64,000 nucleotides of DNA from Sphingobacterium bambusae (lineage in GTDB: Bacteria > Bacteroidota > Bacteroidia > Sphingobacteriales > Sphingobacteriaceae), in the NCBI RefSeq assembly GCF_033955345.1, contig NZ_CP138332.1, positions 1,798,001 through 1,862,000 of the forward strand. Reading direction: 5' to 3'. Every line of letters begins with the position of its first letter. The stretch's first letter is position 1. A program made the position numbers and the translations under genes. A model generated the notes under the pieces. It saw only the letters and a list, made by a program, of their open reading frames with translations, was not told the DNA's origin and ran no database searches. Below are positions 43,672 to 53,000 of this stretch, in pieces.

Positions 43672-44196
43672 CTAACTACCAATAAACGTTTTGAACTCAC
43701 CCCAAAAGAGTTTCTTCTTCTCTACATCGGCGAACATCTCTTCGAAGCTGAACGTGTTGAACACGGTAGCAACACGTCCTTTCATATAGGAATTATGTCC
43801 AATATCAGGCAGCTTCAGCGAAGCAGGTTCAACACCCAGTAAGGTAATTTTCTTGGGTTCGAAAAAGGACATGATGCGTTTAAAATCGTTGGGATTGTGC
43901 GCATTGGCCAAGTTCACCACGGCTACATTAGTAAGGGTCAACTTTAAAGCGCCGATCGTCTTGACGAAAGCTTCTTCTGCCTGCGGCGAAAAATAAGGAT
44001 AAGCAGGATAACGCAGAATAAATAAGATACCTGTTGATTTGTCACCACTATAGACAAATTCTTCTTCGGCAGACTCTTGCGCTATCGGCATCTCTTTTGC
44101 CGCGACAGCTTCATAGTCTGTAGCGCCATGTGTGAAGATTGTTTCCGACATCAAGGCCTGTAAAGCGGCCGGATTATGCGTTACCAAATTATTCAT
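43672..44196 (-). CDS. Unidentified protein beside the DHS-family enzyme
   Basis: A 174-residue protein. The segments TGILFILRYPAYPYFSPQAEEAF, VAVVNLANAHN, KKITLLGVEPASLKLPDIGHNSY and a final helix EKKKLFWGEFKTFI resemble the alpha/beta fold of the uracil-DNA-glycosylase/HolD class, which would make a DNA polymerase III psi-like role possible, but this is a weak resemblance by eye and could be chance. ATG at 44196 is used; a TTG at 44205 adds 3 residues. It is 85 bases downstream of the deoxyhypusine synthase-like gene with a hairpin between. Confidence 0.55.
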   Translation of the reverse strand: MNNLVTHNPAALQALMSETIFTHGATDYEAVAAKEMPIAQESAEEEFVYSGDKSTGILFILRYPAYPYFSPQAEEAFVKTIGALKLTLTNVAVVNLANAHNPNDFKRIMSFFEPKKITLLGVEPASLKLPDIGHNSYMKGRVATVFNTFSFEEMFADVEKKKLFWGEFKTFIGS

Positions 44197-44216
44197 TGCT
44201 ATCAATCATGTTAACG

Positions 44217-44261
44217 AAAAAGGAGCAAGCACAAGGCCTACTGCCCAGCCCTGCTCCTTCT
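44217..44261 (-). terminator. Intrinsic terminator after the DHS-family gene
   Basis: AAGGAGCA at 44220-44227 pairs with TGCTCCTT at 44252-44259 over a GC-rich loop; on the minus strand the hairpin is followed by a short T-run. Confidence 0.55.
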
Positions 44262-44281
44262 CAACTTATATTTTCCGATTA

Positions 44282-45262
44282 CTAATGTCCTAAAATGTAG
44301 GAGAAAATCAATGGCGCAACAATCGTCGCATCAGATTCCACGACAAATTTAGGTGTATCAATATCTAATTTACCCCAAGTAATCTTTTCATTAGGCACAG
44401 CACCTGAGTAAGAACCATAAGAAGTCGTTGAATCCGAAATCTGACAGAAGTAAGCCCAAAAAGGAACATCTTCCCACTCCAAATCTTGGTACATCATCGG
44501 TACAACACAAATAGGGAAATCGCCGGAAATACCACCAGCAATCTGGAAGAATCCAACACCTTTACCGCCAGAGTTCTCGCGATACCATTCGCTCAAGTAA
44601 ATCATATACTCAATACCAGATTTAACCGTGCTCGCTTGTAGCTTACCCTTGATAACATTCGCCGCAAAGATATTTCCCGTTGTAGAATCTTCCCATCCCG
44701 GACAAACTATTGGCAAATTCTTTTCTGCTGCCGCGACGATCCAAGAATTCTTCGGATCGATCTCATAATATTGCTCCAAGATACCGGAATTCACCACTTG
44801 ATATAAAAACTCATGTGGAAAATAGCGCTCGCCTTTTTCTTCGGCAGCATGCCACACATCTTCCAAGTGCTTTTGTAAACGACGGAACGCCTCTTCCTCT
44901 GGAATACAGGTATCTGTTACGCGGTTGTAGTGTTGGTCAAGCAATTCGCGCTCTTGTTCTGGTGTAAGGTCGCGGTAGTTAGGCACACGTTTGTAGTGTG
45001 AATGAGCCACTAAGTTCATGACATCTTCTTCCAAGTTTGCACCTGTACACGATATAAATTGTACCTTATCCTGACGGATCATCTCCGCCAAGGAAATCCC
45101 CAGCTCTGCTGTACTCATTGCACCGCCTAAAGAAATCAACATCTTTCCACCATCTAAGAGGTGAGCTTCGTAGCCTTTCGCTGCGTCAACCAATGCTGCG
45201 GCATTGAAATGCAGGTAGTTTTTCTCCAAAAATTGAGAAATAGGACCTTTTTGTGTACTCAT
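44282..45262 (-). CDS. deoxyhypusine synthase family protein
   Basis: A 326-residue NAD-dependent enzyme of the deoxyhypusine synthase family. LISLGGAMSTAELGISLAEMI is the NAD-binding part, DSTTGNIFA and GISGDFP are conserved loops, and TWGKLD carries Lys298, corresponding to the catalytic lysine of the eukaryotic enzyme. Bacteria have no eIF5A, so the substrate is probably a polyamine such as putrescine, spermidine or agmatine, as in the homospermidine-synthase-type relatives. A -7 element (45288-45295, minus) precedes it. Confidence 0.88.
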   Translation of the reverse strand: MSTQKGPISQFLEKNYLHFNAAALVDAAKGYEAHLLDGGKMLISLGGAMSTAELGISLAEMIRQDKVQFISCTGANLEEDVMNLVAHSHYKRVPNYRDLTPEQERELLDQHYNRVTDTCIPEEEAFRRLQKHLEDVWHAAEEKGERYFPHEFLYQVVNSGILEQYYEIDPKNSWIVAAAEKNLPIVCPGWEDSTTGNIFAANVIKGKLQASTVKSGIEYMIYLSEWYRENSGGKGVGFFQIAGGISGDFPICVVPMMYQDLEWEDVPFWAYFCQISDSTTSYGSYSGAVPNEKITWGKLDIDTPKFVVESDATIVAPLIFSYILGH

Positions 45263-45287
45263 AGTTTTTAATTTTCTATTCCTTCAC

Positions 45288-45295
45288 AAAGGTAC
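45288..45295 (-). promoter_or_regulatory. Candidate -7 element (TACCTTTG) for the DHS-family gene
   Basis: A TAnnTTTG match on the minus strand, 25 bases before the ATG at 45262, with no clear -33 TTG. Confidence 0.4.
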
Positions 45296-45330
45296 ATAAA
45301 CTGCTCGACTTGCCCGAAGTTGTTTTGCAT

Positions 45331-45471
45331 TTACTTCCTTTTCAACAAGCGACTAAAAACGGACCAAAAGAAAACGAGAATAATCAATAATATCGTGAGG
45401 ATCACAACTTCTTGCGTACCTATCCCCCATGCTATTGTATGCATCATAACCATACCGATTAAACTATCCAT
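45331..45471 (-). CDS. Small membrane protein, 46 residues
   Basis: A short minus-strand frame begins MDSLIGMVMMHTIAW, then GIGTQEVVILTILLIILVFF followed by a basic end SRLLKRK. One or two membrane helices with a basic tail are evident. The start overlaps the stop of the dipeptide epimerase by 13 bases and a GGAG lies upstream, suggesting translation coupled to that gene. The gap between epimerase and DHS-like gene would otherwise be empty. Not long enough for comparison by eye; the alternative is a chance frame. Confidence 0.5.
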   Translation of the reverse strand: MDSLIGMVMMHTIAWGIGTQEVVILTILLIILVFFWSVFSRLLKRK

Positions 45472-46556
45472 TGCTCACAACGCTCCAAGAATCCCGGCTC
45501 TATATCTGCACCAATACCTATGTCGTCTGTCACCGAAACGTGATAACCGTTGAATTGTGCGCCTCCAACGACTGGATCTTCTAAATGCCCCAGCATACAG
45601 GTGTCTAGATCATAAAATTTCACATTGCTCGTCGCATAGGCAAAGTGTATCTTCGCTGCCAATGCCAATCGCGACTCCAGCATGCCGCCAATCATGCAGG
45701 GCACCTCATATTCCGCCGCCACATGTTGCACCTGCATCGCCTCCACAATACCTCCAGACTTGGAAAACTTGATATTGATATAATCGCAGGCATCGTTACG
45801 ACATAGCCTATCGGCGTCCTGTTGGCTGTAGACGGATTCGTCTGCCATGATAGGGATAATTGTTTGACTACGCAGTTCCGGTAGCAGATGATCATTGTAT
45901 GTCCGCATCGGTTGTTCGCAAAATTGAATCTTGAATGGCTCCATACCATTCAGCGCTTCCACAGCTTCTTCGAAAGACCATCCTTGGTTAGCATCAATCC
46001 GTAAAGGAATATCGAAGCCTACGGCACGACGTATCGCGCGTATGCGTTCTACATCATCTTTCGGCTTTTTGCCCAACTTCACCTTTAATACGGCCGCTCC
46101 GGCCGACTTGAACTGCTCGGCCTTCTGTGCCATAACTTCGGGCTCGCCCAAACCGATAGTGATATCTGTCGTGATCTCCTTGCGCTGCCCGCCTAAAAAT
46201 TTATACAACGGCAAGCCGGCTTCCTTCGCCGCAAGATCATGCAGAGCCATATCAAAGGCAGACTTTATTGTTGTATTTCCAGCCACAAAAAGATGCAATT
46301 CGGCCATCCTATCGTTTATCGCCAATGGATTTTTACCCTTCCAAAGGCGTGCAAACTCGCGCGCCAGCACTAGGCAGGTGTCCTGCGTTTCACCAACAAT
46401 CATCGGGAAAGCAGAACATTCACCTACACCGTAGAGACCGGTGTCCGTATGGATACGAATAAATGTATTTTGTGCATAGTCCATAATACCCGTAGCGATA
46501 GCAAAAGGTTCCATGGGAATGCTCAATCGATAGATAGCTATAGAAGTAATGATCAT
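45459..46556 (-). CDS. dipeptide (L-Ala-D/L-Glu) epimerase, enolase superfamily
   Basis: A 365-residue enzyme of the enolase superfamily. The KxK pair in VLKVKLGKKP, metal ligands in RIDANQGW, FCEQPM and ADESVYS, and the Lys of NIKFSKSGG agree with the L-Ala-D/L-Glu epimerase group, which inverts the Glu of peptides from cell-wall recycling. The specificity is inferred from motifs; other dipeptides are possible. The 13-base overlap with the small membrane protein suggests a joint transcript. Confidence 0.85.
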   Translation of the reverse strand: MIITSIAIYRLSIPMEPFAIATGIMDYAQNTFIRIHTDTGLYGVGECSAFPMIVGETQDTCLVLAREFARLWKGKNPLAINDRMAELHLFVAGNTTIKSAFDMALHDLAAKEAGLPLYKFLGGQRKEITTDITIGLGEPEVMAQKAEQFKSAGAAVLKVKLGKKPKDDVERIRAIRRAVGFDIPLRIDANQGWSFEEAVEALNGMEPFKIQFCEQPMRTYNDHLLPELRSQTIIPIMADESVYSQQDADRLCRNDACDYINIKFSKSGGIVEAMQVQHVAAEYEVPCMIGGMLESRLALAAKIHFAYATSNVKFYDLDTCMLGHLEDPVVGGAQFNGYHVSVTDDIGIGADIEPGFLERCEQWIV

Positions 46557-46783
46557 TTGGCCTTAAAAGTTAGATATGATGAATAAAGCTATAAAATTTA
46601 TTTTAGTTTCTACAGGAATTCCCAATTTCCGTAACCTCCGTACGAAAAAACAGCAAACATACTACACGAAATACGCTTGACACCTAATTTTTTTTAACCA
46701 AGTACAACTATTTCAATCGGCCAAAACCATCAAATCCCAAATAAAAACAATAAATTAGCTCTGATCATTAACTTACAACATCT

Positions 46784-49687
46784 ATGAAATATTACTTGCT
46801 TGCGCTGGTCATCAGCCAGTTTGCCTGGCTCACACCGAAGGCCCAAGAGAAGCCTACGCCATTAACTTGGCAGGATATCCCCGACTGGCGATACAACCGC
46901 ACGAACGATGCTACGCCGAGCCCTGATAGTAAATGGCTGGCTTATATCTCCGGGCCTACGCAGGGCGACCTGACCTTAAACCTAAAAAGCACAACCAATA
47001 GCCAAATATATCAATATCCTATTGGCGGACAGAACAGTCCGATCGTATTTAATGAACACAGCAGCTACCTCGCTTTTTATAAATCGGCAGATTACAAAAC
47101 GATAAAAGGTAACCAGAAAGCGAAAAAGCCAAGTCGCAGAAAACTGCAGCTGATTGCATTGAAGGACACGGCGTCCACCATCTTCGAAAACGTACAAAAG
47201 TTTGATTTTGCCAATGAGCATGGCGGCTGGATTGCCTTGCGTTTTGAATCGATCGTGCCCACAGCAAAGAATGACACGACGGGAAGAGGAAGCGACCTTT
47301 TACTTTACAACCTAGAAAATAAACAGAAATTCAATATTGGGAGTGTACACGATTATGCCTTTAATAAAAGCGGCACCTTACTCGCCTATAGCGTGGATGC
47401 TGCCGGCCAAAACGGGAATGGTGTATTCCTCCTCAACTTAGCAAGCGGATTGACGACACTGCTACAAAACGACGCTGCAACCTTCTCCAAGATCAATTGG
47501 AACAAAGAAGGGACTGCATTCTCCTTATTGAAATCTAAAAAAGATAAAGCTTACAAGACAGCAGTATACAGCTTGATTGGCGTAAAAAACGTGCTTGCGA
47601 AGACGCCCGAAGTCTACAGCTACACCGGTCTACAGGAACAGCAGATCACCGCCGGATATGGCATCAGCGAGAATAGTATACCTTATTGGAGCAAGGATCT
47701 TAGCCGTATCTTCTTTGGCATTGCCAAAATCGAAAAGACGAAGGTGGAGCCAGAAAAGACACAGGACGCGAAGGTGGATAGCCTTGCGCAAAAGGTGAAG
47801 ACAGCAAGCTTGGCCGACAGCGCGCAGCGCATCACCGATTCTACAACGGTTAAGTTGGCTGCTAAAGCTCCACAAAAGCCTGCAACGAATAAAAAGGACT
47901 TAGAGAAGCCCGACATGACGATTTGGAACTGGCAAGATAAACGTCTGCAGTCATCGCAGCGCACGCAATTGGAGCGGGACAAGAGATTTAACATCATGAG
48001 CGTTTGGGAGGTAAACTCGAACAAATTCGTATCCCTTGCCGATAGCAACCTCCGCTCCATCAGCTTAGCTCCAAACCAAAAAATTGGTTATGGCCTGGAT
48101 TTCTCTCCTTACGAATTTACTTCCAACTTGGATGGACAGCGCTTTGCTGATGTTTACATTGTCGATATCGCCTCTGGCGAACGTAAGCCTGCCATCGAGA
48201 AACTATACCTCAACGCCAGCTTCAGCAGTAGCTTTTCTCCCAATTCAACCCATTTGTTGTATTACAATGACGGCGATTATTATGTGTTGGATGTGAAGAC
48301 ATTAACAAAGACCAATATTACCAAAAACATCCCGACATCGTTTATCAGCGTTACTGACGACCACAATGTTTCCAAACCAGCGACAGGCACCTACGGCTGG
48401 ACGCATGATGGCCGCTTTGTGCTATTGAAAGACAACTACGATCTCTGGAAGGTATCTTTTGATGGAAAATCACATAAACAATTAACCGATAATTGGAAAA
48501 GTAAAAAACTGCTGGCCACATCGTACAACAACATTTACCCCGACGATGAAGATATCGACCTGTCGAAAGACCAATATTTTGGCATAATCGATGATAACAA
48601 CAAGCAAACAGGTATTGCTTTGCTACCGGCAAAAAGCGATAAGATGCAGATCCTGACCTTAGAGGACGCCTACATTAGTCCGTTAAACAAGGTAAAACAT
48701 GCATCATCTTTCTTTTATAGCCGCCAAACGCCTACCGTTTCGCCCGAGCTTTACATGTCTACCGACAAGATGTTAACATCGCCGGTCAAGCTCGTTGCAG
48801 ACAGTGCCAAACAGCTACTTTCTGCGGGCAGTAAACTGATTTCTTATATCAGCGATCATGGCGACACTTTACAAGCGGTTCTATATTTACCGGCTAACTA
48901 TGTCGAGGGACAAACCTACCCGACCATCACGTACATCTACGAGCGCCTGACGAACGGCAAGAACAGCTATTCGCTCCCAGCCTACCCCGGTGGCGGCTTT
49001 AACCGCGCCATGTACACCAGCAATGGTTACGCCGTGCTGATGCCCGACATCAAGTACAAGCTAAACGATCCCGGTATGTCTACAGTGGCTTGTGTGGTGC
49101 CGGCTGTAAAGGCTGCAGTGGCAACAGGTATTGTCGACGAAAAGAATGTCGCCATTCATGGCCACTCTTGGGGCGGTTACCAAACGTCGTTCCTGATCAC
49201 CCAAACGAATATCTTTAAGGCTGCGGTTGCTGGTGCGCCATTAACCAATATGATTTCCATGTATTCCCTGATCTACTGGAACTCGGGCTCGTCAAACCAA
49301 AGTATATTTGAGTCGAGCCAAGGACGCCTAACAACGGGATACTGGGACAACTGGGATGCCTATGCGCGCAACTCGCCTATTTTCCATATCAAAAACGTGC
49401 AAACACCGTTGATCATTATGCACAACGATAAGGATGGCGCGGTAGACTACACACAAGGAATTGAGTATTTCAATGGTCTGCGCCGTCTCAACAAACCGGT
49501 AGTCATGTTGACCTACAACGGCGAAAACCACGGCCTAGCCAAAGAAGTAAACCAAAAGGATTATGCTGTGCGCATGATGGAGTACTTTGACCATTACCTC
49601 AAAGGTAAAGAGGCGCCGGAATGGTGGTCAAAAGGTATTGACTTTATGGCACTTCCGAAACATTTGGAAGATCGCGCTTTTGAATAA
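46784..49687 (+). CDS. prolyl oligopeptidase family serine peptidase (S9)
   Basis: A 967-residue secreted peptidase. A signal peptide (residues 1-20) is followed by a beta-propeller-type domain (to about 650) and an alpha/beta-hydrolase domain. The catalytic Ser795 lies in GHSWGGY, the Asp in HNDKDGAV (residues 880-887), and His916 in NGENHGL. The region at about 330-390 is Lys/Ala-rich and acidic and looks like an insert in the propeller. It probably cleaves short peptides in the periplasm. Single-gene unit. Confidence 0.88.
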   Translation: MKYYLLALVISQFAWLTPKAQEKPTPLTWQDIPDWRYNRTNDATPSPDSKWLAYISGPTQGDLTLNLKSTTNSQIYQYPIGGQNSPIVFNEHSSYLAFYKSADYKTIKGNQKAKKPSRRKLQLIALKDTASTIFENVQKFDFANEHGGWIALRFESIVPTAKNDTTGRGSDLLLYNLENKQKFNIGSVHDYAFNKSGTLLAYSVDAAGQNGNGVFLLNLASGLTTLLQNDAATFSKINWNKEGTAFSLLKSKKDKAYKTAVYSLIGVKNVLAKTPEVYSYTGLQEQQITAGYGISENSIPYWSKDLSRIFFGIAKIEKTKVEPEKTQDAKVDSLAQKVKTASLADSAQRITDSTTVKLAAKAPQKPATNKKDLEKPDMTIWNWQDKRLQSSQRTQLERDKRFNIMSVWEVNSNKFVSLADSNLRSISLAPNQKIGYGLDFSPYEFTSNLDGQRFADVYIVDIASGERKPAIEKLYLNASFSSSFSPNSTHLLYYNDGDYYVLDVKTLTKTNITKNIPTSFISVTDDHNVSKPATGTYGWTHDGRFVLLKDNYDLWKVSFDGKSHKQLTDNWKSKKLLATSYNNIYPDDEDIDLSKDQYFGIIDDNNKQTGIALLPAKSDKMQILTLEDAYISPLNKVKHASSFFYSRQTPTVSPELYMSTDKMLTSPVKLVADSAKQLLSAGSKLISYISDHGDTLQAVLYLPANYVEGQTYPTITYIYERLTNGKNSYSLPAYPGGGFNRAMYTSNGYAVLMPDIKYKLNDPGMSTVACVVPAVKAAVATGIVDEKNVAIHGHSWGGYQTSFLITQTNIFKAAVAGAPLTNMISMYSLIYWNSGSSNQSIFESSQGRLTTGYWDNWDAYARNSPIFHIKNVQTPLIIMHNDKDGAVDYTQGIEYFNGLRRLNKPVVMLTYNGENHGLAKEVNQKDYAVRMMEYFDHYLKGKEAPEWWSKGIDFMALPKHLEDRAFE

Positions 49688-49712
49688 TCGAGAACATCAA
49701 ACAATCAATAAG

Positions 49713-49749
49713 AACACAAAAAGGATTCATTGAGGATCCTTTTTGTGTT
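49713..49749 (+). terminator. Intrinsic terminator after the S9 peptidase
   Basis: AACACAAAAAGGAT and ATCCTTTTTGTGTT pair around TCATTGAGG. The rest of the 315-base gap to gltB (49750-50002) is very AT-rich; I saw nothing certain there, including no good promoter box. Confidence 0.8.
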
Positions 49750-50002
49750 ATATACGTGGCATTATCAGGCTTTTAACATGTCTAAACTACCAAACCTTAG
49801 CTCAATAAAAATTATTCGTTTATCACAGCTTGTTACAGAACGATGTTTCCTTGCTTAGAAAGATTTCAAACAAGAATACAATATCAACAAAAAAAAGCCT
49901 GTTATTTAGAAATAAACCAACAACGATCTATTTTTTTTATAAAATCAGTAACAAAATAACTTTTTTATTCATATATTAGCAACCTAATATTTTGAGGAGA
50001 AA

Positions 50003-53000
50003 ATGATAAACGAAAGATTACCAGAACAAGGGCTGTATAACCCCGACTTTGAGCACGATGCCTGTGGAGTAGGTTTTGTAGCGCACATCAAAGGTCAAAA
50101 GTCGCACCAGCAGGTCAAAGATGCATTAACCATGTTAGAAAACATGGAGCATAGAGGTGCTTGTGGCTGTGATCCTGAGAGTGGTGATGGTGCTGGTATA
50201 ATGATCCAGTTGCCGCATGAGTTTTTATGGGAGGAGTGTATTAATATCGGTATCCAACTGGAGGAGCCAGGATATTACGGCACAGGGATGGTATTTTTAC
50301 CGAAGGAAGAAGAGCTCAACAGCATCTGTCGCGAGGCGATCATTGAAGCTACTGCGAGCCGAGGCATGAAGTTCTTAGGCTTTCGCGATGTTCCTGTAAG
50401 CCGCGAAGGCATTGGACCTACCGCCTTGAGTGCCGAGCCAGAAATCGTTCAGTTTTTTGTTTCCCGTCCTGATGGCGTCTCCACCACCGAGGACTTTGAA
50501 CGCAAACTTTTCGTCCTAAGACGTTTTATCATTCAACTTGTTAAACAACATCAAGAGTATCCGTTGCCATTATATATTGCATCGCTTTCTTGTAAAACCA
50601 TTATATACAAAGGTCAATTGACAACCTACCAAGTAGGTACCTACTATGATGACTTGAAAGATCCTCGTGTGGTATCCGCATTTGGCTTAGTACACTCGAG
50701 GTTCTCTACAAATACGTTTCCTTCTTGGTCATTGGCACAACCATTCCGCAATATTGCACATAATGGTGAGATTAACACCCTTACCGGTAATCTAAACTGG
50801 TTTTATGCAGGTGCTCGTGCGCTTTCTTCGCCTTACTTCAGCGAGGAAGAAATGCAGATCCTTTTACCTGTAGTGGACCGCGGACAATCTGACTCCGCAT
50901 GTTTAGATAACGTTGTCGAGCTACTGTTGCATAGTGGTAGAAGTCTTCCACATGTAATGTTGATGCTTGTGCCTGAAGCATGGGATGGCAACACACAAAT
51001 GGATCCGTTAAAAAGAGCTTTTTATGAATACCATGCAACTTTAATGGAGCCATGGGACGGTCCTGCTGCACTATGTTTCACGGATGGAAAAACTATTGGA
51101 GCTACTTTGGACCGCAACGGATTGCGTCCATTGCGTTTTGCAATCACCTCCGACGACCGTGTTATCGTAGCATCTGAAGCCGGTGCTTTACCTATCCCGG
51201 AAAGCCTTATCATCAAAAAAGGACGCCAGCAGCCGGGCAAGATTTTCGTGGTGGATATGGAGAAAGGCGAGATCCGTTCGGACGAAGAAGTGAAAGGCGA
51301 ATTGATTCGTCAGCAACCCTACAGCGAGTGGTTAGACAACTACAAAATCCGCATGGATGAGTTGGAGGAGCCACGTGTGACCTATACCTACCTCAAAAAA
51401 GAATCGGTATTCAAATACCAACAGGCCTTCGGTTATTCGCGTGAAGACTTAGAAACAATATTAACCCCAATGGCCTTGACCGGCTACGAGCCGATTGGTT
51501 CTATGGGGACGGATGTGCCGTTGGCCATCCTATCCGATCAACCGCAGCACCTTTCCAGCTACTTTAAGCAGTTTTTCGCACAGGTAACCAACCCGCCAAT
51601 CGACCCCATCCGGGAGCGTTTAGTGATGAGTTTGGCGACCTTCATTGGTAACGCGGGAAACATTCTAATCGAGGATAAAAAATTCTGTCACTGCGTAACG
51701 TTGGAGCATCCGATTTTGACATCGAGCGAATTGGAGAAACTACGTTCCATTGATACAGGTATTTTCCAAGCAAAAACACTACAGCTTTATTTCCAAGCCG
51801 ATGGCAAAGCCGGGTCTTTAGAAGCAGGTTTAGAAAGACTATGTCGTTATGCGGATGATGCGGTACGTGACGGCTTCGAGGTAATCATCCTCTCCGATCG
51901 CGCTATCGACTCGCAACATGCGGCAATCCCATCCATTCTTGCGGTATCCGCCGTACATCATCACCTTATAAAAACAGGCAACCGCGGAGCGGTAGGCCTT
52001 GTGGTCGAAGCTGGCGATGTATGGGAAGTACATCACTTTGCTTGTCTTTTAGCTTTCGGTGCTACAGCCATCAATCCGTATATGGCCTTAGCTTCTATCC
52101 GTACGATGAAGGAGCTTGGACAGATCGAAACAGATTTGGTTTGGGACGATTTAAAGAAAAACTATGTGAAAGCCATCTGTGCGGGTCTATTGAAAATCTT
52201 CTCCAAGATGGGTATTTCGACCTTGCAATCTTACCACGGAGCACAGATCTTCGAAGTATTGGGTATCGACAAATCTGTCGTAGACGATTACTTCTGTGGT
52301 TCGGTATCCCGCATAGGCGGATTAAAGCTCGACGATATCGCAAAAGAATCCCTTTCCAAACACTGGAGAGCTTTTGGCGAGTCGCGCGTCGAGAAAAAAC
52401 TGTTACCAGAAGGTGGTTTGTACCAATGGAAGCGCCGTGGCGAGGGACACCTTTGGAGCCCAGAAACCGTGCATCTTTTACAGAAGGCATGCCGTACAAC
52501 CGACTACAACTCCTATAAACAATATGCATCCATTATCAACAACCAAAAAGAGCGTATGTTTACGTTACGTGGTTTATTGGATTTTGCAAAACATAGAACT
52601 CCGGTATCCATCGATGAGGTAGAACCGATCGAAAACATTATGAAGCGCTTCGCCACAGGTGCAATGTCTATGGGCTCCATCTCTACAGAAGCACACAGCA
52701 CCCTAGCAATCGCGATGAACCGAATCGGCGCGAAGAGCAATACAGGTGAAGGAGGAGAAGATCCGGCGCGTTTCGAGCGCTTGGCAAACGGTGATTCGAT
52801 GCGTTCAGCGATAAAACAGGTTGCATCGGCACGTTTTGGCGTAACTTCGCACTACCTTACCGAAGCCGACGAGATTCAGATCAAAATGGCGCAAGGTGCA
52901 AAACCGGGTGAAGGCGGGCAACTTCCAGGTCACAAGGTAAATGATTTTATCGCACGTTTGCGCCACGCAACACCGGGCGTGGGCTTAATATCGCCACCAC

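Noticed and set aside
43636..43673. Short hairpins GTAGAT/ATCTAC and AGTAC/GTACT after the unidentified gene
   Set aside because: Stems are short and without a T-tract, so a terminator is not supported.
46576..46680. Frame of 34 residues (MMNKAIKFILVSTGIPN...) in the gap before the S9 peptidase
   Set aside because: No promoter, no ribosome-binding site or similarity seen; a frame this short is expected by chance in AT-rich DNA.
49900..50002. Promoter boxes before gltB
   Set aside because: Candidates such as TAATATTTTG differ from TAnnTTTG in spacing; none was good enough to list.
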